Under the pieces are notes generated by a model, which worked only from the letters and a program-made list of their open reading frames with translations, was not told where the DNA came from and searched no databases. Positions 19,027 through 27,028 of a DNA stretch of 64,000 nucleotides are shown here, piece by piece. This DNA is from Mesorhizobium sp. J8 (lineage in GTDB: Bacteria > Pseudomonadota > Alphaproteobacteria > Rhizobiales > Rhizobiaceae). The stretch's first letter is position 1. Each line of letters opens with the position of its first letter. Made by a program: the position numbers and the translations under genes. The DNA lies in NCBI RefSeq assembly GCF_016591715.1, contig NZ_AP024109.1, positions 2,418,001-2,482,000 on the forward strand. Reading direction: 5' to 3'.

Positions 19027-19053
19027 AAAAAAGCCCGGGTCTGAGACCCGGGC
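19027..19053 (-). terminator. rho-independent terminator of rplI
   Basis: GCCCGGGTC-TGA-GACCCGGGC is a perfect 9-bp stem. On the minus strand it is followed by TTTTTTGTGCC. It lies about 65 bp past the rplI stop and ends the rpsF-rpsR-rplI unit. Confidence 0.9.
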
Positions 19054-19117
19054 GTTGGTCCAGAAATCCTGGACGTAAGCGAGCCGAAGCGATGGCTTCG
19101 CAGATCAGCGCTGGAGA

Positions 19118-19702
19118 TCAGGCGTTCTCTTCGCCGCCTTCGAATTCGGCGTTCGGGTCGAAGAAATTCTCCGGCCGGGCGTTGTCGTTGATGTCGTCGC
19201 CATAAATCGCTTCGGCGGTGGTCAGCGTCTCGCCCTTGGCCTGGCGCTCCGCCTCGTCGGCCGAACGGGCGACGTTGAGCGTCACGGTGACCTCGACTTC
19301 CGGATGCAGCGCGATTGCCACGTTGGAGAGGCCGATGGTTTTGATCGGCTGGTTGAGCTCGATCTGGTTGCGGCTGACGGTAAAGCCTTCGGCGGTCAGC
19401 AACTCGGCAATGTCGCGGGTCGACACCGAGCCGTAGAGCTGGCCGGTCTCGCCGGCCGAGCGCACGACCACGAAGCTCTTGCCGTCGAGCGTCTCGGCAA
19501 TCTTGGAGGCCTCGGATTTGCGCTCCAGGTTGCGGGCTTCGAGCTGGGCGCGCTGGCCTTCGAACTTCTTCTTGTTGGCTTCGTTAGCGCGCAGCGCCTT
19601 GCCCTGCGGCAGCAGGAAATTACGGGCGAACCCGTCCTTGACCTTGACGGTCTCGCCCATCTGGCCGAGGCGGGAAATGCGCTCGAGGAGAATGACTTCC
19701 AT
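19118..19702 (-). CDS. rplI: 50S ribosomal protein L9
   Basis: The 194-aa product begins [24 protein letters not shown], the L9 rRNA-binding N-domain (first 20 residues shown suffice to identify it), then [11 protein letters not shown], a long helix and a C-domain. An acidic tail ([16 protein letters not shown]) extends it past the 150 aa of E. coli L9, as is usual in rhizobia. It is the last gene of the rpsF-rpsR-rplI operon, 219 bp after rpsR. Confidence 0.96.
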   Translation of the reverse strand: MEVILLERISRLGQMGETVKVKDGFARNFLLPQGKALRANEANKKKFEGQRAQLEARNLERKSEASKIAETLDGKSFVVVRSAGETGQLYGSVSTRDIAELLTAEGFTVSRNQIELNQPIKTIGLSNVAIALHPEVEVTVTLNVARSADEAERQAKGETLTTAEAIYGDDINDNARPENFFDPNAEFEGGEENA

Positions 19703-19885
19703 GGTTTCGTTCCTTCGTCTGCGCGCCGACCGTTCGATCGGCGCTGAATGAATTGGAACAGGTCAGGAAGCTTGGCGCGGCGTCGCCGCTCTTGTCGCTG
19801 TCCTGCCTGTCTTGGCAGTTAGAGGCTGTTCGCCCCAACTCGGGATTTGACTTCAACCCTTCGCGACGCCCGTCGCCCCGAGATG

Positions 19886-19911
19886 GAAGCGGGCGGCGAG
19901 CCGCCCGCTTC
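19886..19911 (-). terminator. hairpin just after rpsR
   Basis: GAAGCGGGCGG-CGAG-CCGCCCGCTTC is an 11-bp perfect stem beginning 10 nt past the rpsR stop. No T-run follows on the minus strand. It may partly terminate transcription or protect the rpsF-rpsR mRNA end, lowering rplI expression. Confidence 0.45.
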
Positions 19912-19921
19912 GGATTCTCGC

Positions 19922-20170
19922 TTAGCGGACCACGTAGGGCAGCAGGCCGAGGAAGCGAGCGCGCTTGATCGCCTTGGCGAGCTCGCGCTGCTTCTTCTGG
20001 CTGACGGCGGTGATGCGCGAGGGCACGATCTTGCCGCGCTCGGAAATGTAGCGCTGCAGCAGGCGCACGTCCTTGTAGTCGATCTTCGGCGCGTTGGCGC
20101 CGGAGAACGGGCAGGTCTTGCGGCGGCGATGGAACGGACGCCGGGTCGGGATCTGGTTGATGTCGACCAT
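19922..20170 (-). CDS. rpsR: 30S ribosomal protein S18
   Basis: The 82-aa product has the S18 signature [19 protein letters not shown] and ends in [10 protein letters not shown]18 forms a dimer with S6 on the platform of the 30S subunit. Its ATG overlaps the TAA of rpsF (TAATG), giving coupled synthesis of the two partners. Confidence 0.97.
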   Translation of the reverse strand: MVDINQIPTRRPFHRRRKTCPFSGANAPKIDYKDVRLLQRYISERGKIVPSRITAVSQKKQRELAKAIKRARFLGLLPYVVR

Positions 20171-20664
20171 TATTCTGCACCTCCTTCAACGCTTTCGCGC
20201 GGACGGCGCGGACCACGGTCGCCGCCGTCACGATCGCCGAACGAACGCGGGCCGCGGTCGCCGCGGTCGCGGTCGCCGAAGGAACGCGGGCCACGGTCGC
20301 CACGATCGCGGTCGCCGAAGCCGCCGCGCTCGGAACGCTCTTCGCGCTTCTGCATCATCGCCGAAGGACCTTCCTCATGCGCCTCGACCTTGACGGTGAG
20401 GAAGCGGAGGACGTCTTCCGACAGGCCCATCTGGCGCTCCATTTCGTTGAGCGCGGCCGGCGGGCAGGTGATGTCCATCAGCGTGTAGTAAGCCTTCCGG
20501 TTCTTCTTGACCCGGTAGGTGAGGGACTTCAGTCCCCAGTTCTCGATCCGGCCGACCGAGCCGCCATTCGCGGTGATGACGCCCTTGTACTGTTCGACAA
20601 GCGCGTCAACCTGCTGCTGCGACAGGTCCTGCCGGGCAAGAAACACATGTTCGTAAAGAGCCAT
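20170..20664 (-). CDS. rpsF: 30S ribosomal protein S6
   Basis: The start [15 protein letters not shown] is preceded by AGAAAGACATA; a longer frame to 20889 covers the leader and is not coding. The 164-aa product has the S6 core (about residues 1-95) and then an Arg/Asp/Gly-rich tail with three copies of a [17 protein letters not shown] unit. Such charged tails occur in alphaproteobacterial S6. It is the first gene of the operon. Confidence 0.97.
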   Translation of the reverse strand: MALYEHVFLARQDLSQQQVDALVEQYKGVITANGGSVGRIENWGLKSLTYRVKKNRKAYYTLMDITCPPAALNEMERQMGLSEDVLRFLTVKVEAHEEGPSAMMQKREERSERGGFGDRDRGDRGPRSFGDRDRGDRGPRSFGDRDGGDRGPRRPRESVEGGAE

Positions 20665-20877
20665 TATGTCTTTCTGCCTTTCTTCGTTTCTCTGTCCGGC
20701 CCTCGCGGCTAAGCCTCTGCAACTTGTCTGACCCGGCGGAGCGGGGAAGAAAGGAGCATCGCGAGACGGTCGAGAGCGGAGACACGGGAGGCTGGAAGCG
20801 CTTCTGGCTTCGTGTCGTGGTCTGAACGACCACGGCCCTCCGTTCAGCCCCCAGCAAGGACCGGCAGATTGCGCGCG
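20665..20877 (-). promoter_or_regulatory. long leader of the rpsF operon
   Basis: If transcription starts near 20870, the mRNA leader is about 200 nt. It contains a 7-bp hairpin CGTGGTC-TGAAC-GACCACG (20816-20834) and other GC-rich pairing segments. Leaders of rpsF operons in several phyla bind the S6:S18 complex for autogenous control, so such a site is possible here. I could not identify the defining motif with certainty. Confidence 0.3.
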
Positions 20878-20905
20878 TCTATACAGCAATTTCCAGCGAA
20901 CGCAA
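20878..20905 (-). promoter_or_regulatory. putative sigma-70 promoter of rpsF-rpsR-rplI
   Basis: On the minus strand TTGCGT (20905-20900) and TATAGA (20883-20878) are separated by 16 bp. Both are good matches to the housekeeping consensus and lie upstream of the rpsF leader. Confidence 0.5.
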
Positions 20906-21087
20906 GGCCACGTAGTGCCTCGGCCTTAAGAGGGCGCTGTTATCGAAGCCAGGAAAAGCGCGGTCCTCTAAAAGCAAGTCGCCGAGTAACGACATCCGAT
21001 CGGACCTATGCGCGGATCGATGCGACCTCAGTATAAAGATTAGCTTCTCCTAATGTGCTATAGGCAAAATGTGAGGGGCTGAATTCC

Positions 21088-21462
21088 ATGGGGCGGATGC
21101 AACGTCGGATCGCCTTTATGTGCCTTATCCTGGCGGGCGACGCCGACGCCCATAGCTGGTATTCGGATAAGACGGACCCTGTTCTCAATCTCAAATGCTG
21201 CGACGATCGCGATTGCCATCCTGTCGCGTCAAACGATGTCAGATCGACCAGGCAGGGCTATTACGTCAAGCAACCGACGCCTTACTCTCGGAACGATCCG
21301 CCTACAGGCGAGTGGTTCATTCCATGGAACCGCGTGCAGGCTGCGCCCGATGACCAGTATCATATCTGCGAAAATCTCTACCCGACATTCCGGGTAGGCA
21401 GATATCGAATGAGATGGACGTGCTTCTTTGCACCGCGGGCGACGGGTTCGATTTCAGACTGA
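21088..21462 (+). CDS. small exported Cys-rich hypothetical protein
   Basis: The 124-aa product has a short hydrophobic signal-like N-terminus (RRIAFMCLILAGDADA) and a mature region starting HSWYSDKTDP. It carries Cys pairs in LKCCDDRDCHPV, plus YHICENL and RWTCFFA. GAGGGG lies about 10 nt before the ATG. Small HSW..CC..DC proteins of this style are frequent in rhizobia but uncharacterised. It is divergent from rpsF and probably periplasmic. Confidence 0.65.
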   Translation: MGRMQRRIAFMCLILAGDADAHSWYSDKTDPVLNLKCCDDRDCHPVASNDVRSTRQGYYVKQPTPYSRNDPPTGEWFIPWNRVQAAPDDQYHICENLYPTFRVGRYRMRWTCFFAPRATGSISD

Positions 21463-21686
21463 TGCACCGCCAAGGTCGGAAGCTGCCTGCATGGCGAGAG
21501 AAGCGCCGCAGCTTTCGGAAAAACGCCAGCGCCGCCGGATTGTCGATTTTATCGATTTTCCAGTAATCAGGCTTTAACTACCTCAAGAAGTTGTATCCGG
21601 TTGTAACCAGCCGTTTATCAGAACGGCGCATGAGAGGCGCGCGGGCCGCAAGGCGGCAGGCAATCGGGCAATTCCAGGGGTAGGGA

Positions 21687-23315
21687 ATGCTTCTCAGGCG
21701 GTTTTGGCGCTCAAGGCGCGGCAATTTCTCATTGATGCTGGCGGTGGGCGTGCCTGCCATGCTGGGCGCGGTGGCGTTTGCGACGGACGTCTCGACGCTG
21801 ATGCGGGCAAAAAGCAATCTGCAGAACGCGCTGGACGCGGCGAACCTCGCTTCCTCGCATCTGGGCGACGCCGAGGTGACGCGCGCCGACGCCTTCAACC
21901 GCTATTTCCAGGCCAATATCGCCAGCCATGACGAGCTTTCCAACGCGAAGGCCACGCTGACGGTCGACAGGGGCGTCAACTTCGTCAAGACCAGGGCCAC
22001 CGCCTCGGCGGACGTCAATCTCAACTTCTCATTCCTGTTTGGCGCCGAAAAGCATATCAGCGTCGACGCTTCGGCGGTCGAATCCAACAACCAGCTCGAA
22101 GTCGTGCTGGTGCTGGACAACACCGGCTCGATGGCCGGCGCGCGCATCGGCGCGCTGCGGACGGCGACCAAGTCGCTGCTCGACTATCTCGAAGCGGCCA
22201 AGTCGCCGACCCGTTCCGTGCGCGCCTCGCTGGTGCCCTTCGTCACGGCCGTCAACGTCAATGGTCCCGAATTCGACCCGTCCTGGATCGACATGGACGG
22301 CAAGTCGTCCACCAACGGCGTCAATTTCCCGGTCGTCGACGGCAAGCGGCCGAACCATATGGCGCTGTTCAGGCAGCTTGGTCAGAAGGGCGGCTGGAAC
22401 GACACGGGCTGGAAGGGCTGCGTCGAGGCGCGGCCAGGCGCTCTGAACATTTCCGATACACCACCGGACCCCTCGAGGCCCGACACGCTGTTCGTGCCCT
22501 ATTTCGCGCCGGACGATCCGGATGTCGCCAAGAAGCCCTCGGCCTCCTACGGCAATTCGTCAACCGGCTACAACAATTCTTATCTTGACGACAGCATCAA
22601 CAAAAATTGGCTGAACCGGAATATACTTGGCATAGATCTCAGCGGCCTGCTGACGGGCGCGCTCAATGCGCTGCTGAGCGCGGATTTGAACACGATCGCA
22701 AAATACGTCGCCTCGACCAACACTCTGATTACCGAAACCGGCAGCACGATCACCATCGGCCCGAACCGCGCCTGCCCAACGCCGATCATTCCCCTGACCG
22801 ACGACTTCAACAAGCTGCGTCTGGCGGCAAGCCAGATGAGCGAATGGAACGGCTCCGGCACCAACGTGTCGGAGGGCTTGAGCTGGGGCCAGCGGGTGCT
22901 GTCGCCGCAGCCGCCTTACACCGACGCCGCCCCTTACAAGACGGCCGGCGTCACCAAGGTGGTGATGCTTTTGACCGACGGCGAGAACGTCGTCTACGGC
23001 GCCTCGAACACGCCGCAGAAATCGGACTATACCTCCTATGGCTACCTTGCCAGCGGCCGTTTCGGCTCGAGCAACCAGACGACGGCGGCGCGCAACGTCG
23101 ACGGCTGGACCAAGGATGTCTGCACCCAGCTGAAGAACCAGGGCGTCCAGATCTACACCATGGTGCTGCAGGCTGACACGGCGGCCAACCGCTCGCTCTA
23201 CAGCGCCTGCGCTTCGGACCCGAGCGACTATTACGCCGTCGAGGACCCCGCCAAGCTCCCCAACGTGTTCCAGACGATCGCCAACAAGTTCTCCAGGCTG
23301 CAGCTTACCAACTGA
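21687..23315 (+). CDS. TadG-like pilus-assembly protein with vWA domain
   Basis: The 542-aa product starts with a TadE/TadG-type signal anchor (RRGNFSLMLAVGVPAMLGAVAF with a following Asp; last 20 residues are hydrophobic). It then carries a von Willebrand A domain whose MIDAS reads DNTGS (Asp144, Thr146, Ser148), with TDG later. A Ser/Asn-rich stretch lies in the middle, between the MIDAS and TDG. A good SD (AGGGGTAGGGA) precedes the ATG. TadG proteins are envelope parts of Flp pilus machines, but no tad/cpa genes are nearby, so this is an orphan copy, perhaps acting in adhesion. Confidence 0.85.
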   Translation: MLLRRFWRSRRGNFSLMLAVGVPAMLGAVAFATDVSTLMRAKSNLQNALDAANLASSHLGDAEVTRADAFNRYFQANIASHDELSNAKATLTVDRGVNFVKTRATASADVNLNFSFLFGAEKHISVDASAVESNNQLEVVLVLDNTGSMAGARIGALRTATKSLLDYLEAAKSPTRSVRASLVPFVTAVNVNGPEFDPSWIDMDGKSSTNGVNFPVVDGKRPNHMALFRQLGQKGGWNDTGWKGCVEARPGALNISDTPPDPSRPDTLFVPYFAPDDPDVAKKPSASYGNSSTGYNNSYLDDSINKNWLNRNILGIDLSGLLTGALNALLSADLNTIAKYVASTNTLITETGSTITIGPNRACPTPIIPLTDDFNKLRLAASQMSEWNGSGTNVSEGLSWGQRVLSPQPPYTDAAPYKTAGVTKVVMLLTDGENVVYGASNTPQKSDYTSYGYLASGRFGSSNQTTAARNVDGWTKDVCTQLKNQGVQIYTMVLQADTAANRSLYSACASDPSDYYAVEDPAKLPNVFQTIANKFSRLQLTN

Positions 23316-23454
23316 CGGGGTAGGCGCCGCGGCATCAGACCGGGTCACGACGGAATGGGACGGGCACGACCTGTTTGAAGATTGCAACGCCCCTCCGGAA
23401 CGTCGGGCCTCGCTTTTAACAAATGTAGCAGCGGTGCGCTGCGTCTGTGCGCAT

Positions 23455-23528
23455 GATCAAGTCCTCGCCCCTGGCGGGGTCGAGAGACCAACCACCTTCA
23501 CCCGCTGGCTTCGGCCAGCGGGTTTTTT
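23455..23528 (+). ncRNA. candidate trans-acting small RNA with terminator
   Basis: Two strong hairpins are separated by an unpaired linker. The first is CTCGCCCC-TGGC-GGGGTCGAG (23466-23483 with one bulged T). The linker is AGACCAACCACCTTCA. The second is CCCGCTGGC-TTCG-GCCAGCGGG (23501-23522), followed by TTTTTT. This is a classic sRNA ending in a rho-independent terminator. It lies 190 bp past tadG, too far for a simple 3' end. From memory it resembles the alphaproteobacterial suhB/MmgR (ar8) family, but this is unchecked. The 5' end and promoter are uncertain. Confidence 0.55.
23501..23528 (+). terminator. rho-independent terminator
   Basis: A 9-bp GC-rich stem with a stable TTCG tetraloop is followed directly by six T's. 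It ends the candidate small RNA, or otherwise the tadG-like transcript. Confidence 0.9.
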
Positions 23529-23610
23529 GGTCGCCACAGCAAGGGGGCCTTGCCCATCTACAGGAGGGAAGGGTAGGCAATCCTCGGTCGCCTTGGCCCC
23601 ACCTGTAGGT

Positions 23611-24063
23611 TCAATTGCCGGCGCCTCCTAGCGCGGCCTGGACAGCCGCCAGTAGGGAAGCGGGAGAGTAAGGTTTAACCAGCCACCCCAAGGGTTGCGC
23701 AGCCGCTGCCCGAGCGCGCACATGCTGGTCCGAGTGAGCTGTGGCAAACACCGAACGCAAACCGTAGGCCTTGAACAACTCCGTCGCGGCCTCGACCCCA
23801 TCCATCGCGCCGGCAAGCCGGACGTCCATAATGACCAAGTCTATCCGGTTCGCCGCTGCAGCGTTCAAGGCTTCCTCGCCCGAACCGACGACCACCACCT
23901 CGAAGCCAGCCCCGGCCAGGGTGCTCTCTATCTCAAGCGAGATGAGGAAATCGTCCTCGACCACCAATATACGGGATGACGGAGCTGCGCCGATCGGTTC
24001 GGCCGCGAGAATGGATTTCGACAGCGATGGAGGGCGGTTGGACGAGGGAGCAAATTCAGTCAT
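23611..24063 (-). CDS. single-domain response regulator
   Basis: The 150-aa product is a receiver domain after a 30-residue Ser/Pro-rich lead: acidic pair in VVEDDFLIS, phosphoacceptor Asp in LVIMDVRLAG, Thr in FATAHSD and Lys in WLVKPYSP. No output domain follows, so it must act through protein contacts or phosphotransfer. Its ATG overlaps the TGA of the upstream kinase (ATGA), so the two form a coupled two-component pair. Confidence 0.9.
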   Translation of the reverse strand: MTEFAPSSNRPPSLSKSILAAEPIGAAPSSRILVVEDDFLISLEIESTLAGAGFEVVVVGSGEEALNAAAANRIDLVIMDVRLAGAMDGVEAATELFKAYGLRSVFATAHSDQHVRARAAAAQPLGWLVKPYSPASLLAAVQAALGGAGN

Positions 24064-26777
24064 CGAACGTCGTCCGGCAGCTTTGAGGAATGTCGGCGCG
24101 GTGAAAAACGAACGCTGCAGCGTGTTTTCGGGATCGTGGCGACGGTAAACTCACCATGCAACTGCCGCGCCAGGCCCTGCACCAACTTCAAGCCTGACGA
24201 ACGGTCGCGAACCGCCGTGATGTCGAAGCCCGGGCCGTCATCTTCCACAAAAGCCTCGAAGCTTTCGCCATCGTGCTTCAGACCGGCCAGGATCGTGCCG
24301 GATCCTTCCCGGTTGCCGTATTTGATCGCGTTGGTCAGAAGCTCGTTGAGGATAAGCGCCAAGGGCATGGCGACGTCGTTGGAAAGCTCCGCGTCGTCGG
24401 CCTCGTATTCGATGCGGACTTGGTTGGGCAATATCTGTCGTATCGTGTCGCAAACGGCGCGGAAGAAATCCCGCGCGTTGAACTCGGTTGAATTGACCGT
24501 GCCGTACAGGACCTGCTGAGCGGCTGCCATTGCCGCCACCTTGCTGCCCGCCTCGCGAAGGATCTGCCGCGCTTCGACATTGGAGGTCCTGCCGCCGGCC
24601 AGGTTAAGCAGCGACTGCAGCATGTGCATGTTGTTCTTCACGCGATGGTTCAGCTCGTTGAACAGCAGGCGCTGCTGGGTCTCAGCCTGCTTTCGTTCGC
24701 TGACATCGACGAGCATGTTGATGCCGCCGACGATCTTGCCGGTCTCGTCACGAAGAGGCGTCGGATATGGGATGAAAGGAATGCGCACGCCGTCAGGACG
24801 CTCGGCGACGGCCTCCACGTTCCGTATCTCGCGCCCCTCCTTGAGAGCTATCGCCATTGGACATTGATCATGCGGCAGAGGCGTGCCGTCTGGCCAAAAC
24901 AGTTTCCAGGTGACGCACCATTTGTCCCTGCCGATCTGCGGAACGCGTCCGGAAAGCTCAACGGCAGCCTCGTTGAAGAAGGTTATCGTACCCTCGGCAT
25001 CCGTCGTGTAGATCGCCGCCGGAATAGCCGCCAGCAGATCCCTCAACTGCCGCTCGCTGGCACGCAGCTTGGCTTCGGCCGCCTTGCGGTCGGTGATATC
25101 GCGGGCGATTTTGGAGGCGCCAATTATCCTGCCTTGACTATCACGTATCGGAGAAATGGTCAGCGAGATGTCAATAAGGCTACCGTCCTTGCGGCGACGC
25201 AAGGTTTCGAAGTGATCGACAAGCTCGCCACGGCGTATGCGGCCGATAATCTCCGGTTCTTCGCCAAGTCGGTCGTCCGGAATGATCATGGTTATGTGCC
25301 TGCCGATCGCCTCTTCGGCGGTGTAGCCGAACAGGCGCTCGGCACTGGCGTTCCACGATTTGATGATGCCGTTCAGGTCCTTGCTGACGATGGCGTCGTG
25401 GGAGGACTCGACGATGGCAACCAACTGGCTGGCGGCACGCTCGGTCCTCTGCCGGGCAGTTTCGAGCCGAACCCGATCGATCGCGAAACCCAGTTGGCGC
25501 GCGACCGTCAGCGCGAACCGGATTTCGGAGTCCGCAAACGCGTGCGGGCGGTCGTAGTAGGTCATGAACTTGCCGAGCAATTGCGTTCGGGCGGTGATGG
25601 GAATGAACGCGAGCGCCGCAATGCCTTCATTTTGCACGGTGGCCTTGAGATCGGGCGGCAATTCGCTTTGTGCGACATCCTCCAAGGCGATCGGCTCAGG
25701 GTCCAGCGCGTCGCGGGACCACGGAGAATGCCCTTCCACCGCCTGCCTGTAGGTGTCCGACAAACCCCGCGAGGCGGCAAATTTGATGACGCCGTGCTCA
25801 TCGAAGAGAAGAACGGAGGCGCGATCGGCATGCAGCGCCTGCATAATCGTGCTAAGCGCTATCTCGTACACGTCTTCCAGATCCGCCGCTCGCTGGAGCC
25901 TGTCGGTGAACTCGTAGAGCGCTGCCTGCTGCTCCAGGTGCCGCACCAGGGCTGCCTCGGCCTCCTTGCGCGCCGTGATATCTTGCTGCACCCGCACCGC
26001 ATGCAGGAAGCGGCCTTTGGCGTCTCTCACACTCGACGACGTGACCGCGACCCAGATCCTTGTCCCATCCTTGCAGATGAAATGCTTCTCATGACGATAA
26101 TTGTCGATCTCGCCTCGCACCTGGCGCTCGAACTGCCGCCGATCGGCATCGACGTTTTCCGCCAGGGCCGGATCGAAAATCGATCTGCCGATCAGTTCCT
26201 CGGCTGAATAGCCGAGAAGACCGGCCAGATGGCCATTGACGCGCGCCAGCTCGCCATTTTCATTGACTTCGGCGATACCAATTCCGGCATGCTGATAAGT
26301 AGCGGCGAGCCGCTGCTCTTGTTCTTTCATGATGCCGTCGGCTCGACGCCTGTCCGTGACGTCGTGAAAACAATTGATCGCCCCAACGACCCGCCCGTCA
26401 TCGTCTTCGACCGGCTCGATGTGAACCATTGCCCAGATCGTCGAGCCGTCGGGACGTTCCACTTCAGCTTCCACGCCTCTGATGGGAATGCCGGTTCGCA
26501 ACACCGTGGCCATCGGTGTTTCATCGGGGCCGATCTCGCGCCCATCGAAATAGAGCTTATGCGATCCGCAATAGAGTTCGCCGTCCGACCCGACTAAGGG
26601 CGTCCGGCCCCACAGGTCGATGGCGCGCTTGTTGAACCACAAGAGATGCCCTCGCGCGTTGCACGCGTAAATCGCGATCGGCAGCTTTTCGATGAAATCA
26701 GGAGCCGATTGTAGGATCGAGACGTCGTGCGGCAGAGGAATGAACCTCTCGGGATCTCCGAAATTTCCGATGCGCAT
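24060..26777 (-). CDS. multi-PAS/GAF sensor histidine kinase, HWE/HisKA_2 type
   Basis: The 905-aa protein has no membrane helices and is predicted cytoplasmic. Domains in order are PAS (about 25-150), PAS (150-270), GAF (285-440), PAS (450-570), PAS (575-700), then the kinase core. The phosphoacceptor is His711 in FNELNHRVKNNMHMLQSLL. The N box is LILNELLTNAIKYG and the G box is VEDDGPGF. These features mark the HWE/HisKA_2 subclass common in rhizobia, which includes light and general-stress sensors. No LOV cysteine motif (NCRFLQ) or phytochrome domain is seen, so the signal is unknown. It is coupled to the response regulator at 23611. Confidence 0.9.
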   Translation of the reverse strand: MRIGNFGDPERFIPLPHDVSILQSAPDFIEKLPIAIYACNARGHLLWFNKRAIDLWGRTPLVGSDGELYCGSHKLYFDGREIGPDETPMATVLRTGIPIRGVEAEVERPDGSTIWAMVHIEPVEDDDGRVVGAINCFHDVTDRRRADGIMKEQEQRLAATYQHAGIGIAEVNENGELARVNGHLAGLLGYSAEELIGRSIFDPALAENVDADRRQFERQVRGEIDNYRHEKHFICKDGTRIWVAVTSSSVRDAKGRFLHAVRVQQDITARKEAEAALVRHLEQQAALYEFTDRLQRAADLEDVYEIALSTIMQALHADRASVLLFDEHGVIKFAASRGLSDTYRQAVEGHSPWSRDALDPEPIALEDVAQSELPPDLKATVQNEGIAALAFIPITARTQLLGKFMTYYDRPHAFADSEIRFALTVARQLGFAIDRVRLETARQRTERAASQLVAIVESSHDAIVSKDLNGIIKSWNASAERLFGYTAEEAIGRHITMIIPDDRLGEEPEIIGRIRRGELVDHFETLRRRKDGSLIDISLTISPIRDSQGRIIGASKIARDITDRKAAEAKLRASERQLRDLLAAIPAAIYTTDAEGTITFFNEAAVELSGRVPQIGRDKWCVTWKLFWPDGTPLPHDQCPMAIALKEGREIRNVEAVAERPDGVRIPFIPYPTPLRDETGKIVGGINMLVDVSERKQAETQQRLLFNELNHRVKNNMHMLQSLLNLAGGRTSNVEARQILREAGSKVAAMAAAQQVLYGTVNSTEFNARDFFRAVCDTIRQILPNQVRIEYEADDAELSNDVAMPLALILNELLTNAIKYGNREGSGTILAGLKHDGESFEAFVEDDGPGFDITAVRDRSSGLKLVQGLARQLHGEFTVATIPKTRCSVRFSPRRHSSKLPDDVR

Positions 26778-27028
26778 CCACCCTTCCCGCTCAGCAAACC
26801 ATCGGCTGCAACGCGGTCAAACGGAGTTGGTTCCCAAGCAACCTCGGTTAACATGCGACGCTTGTCTTACGGCGTCGGGCGACCGATCGGGCCGAAGCGA
26901 TTGATCGTCTCATCCTCTAGTCTGGGCGGACCGTCATCTACCGTCCAAAGATCGCATTCCCGCCGCGCGGGCCTTTTGCTGACCGAGTTTGGTCGCCAAC
27001 GTCGCTCGCGATTTCAACATCGCGCAAC

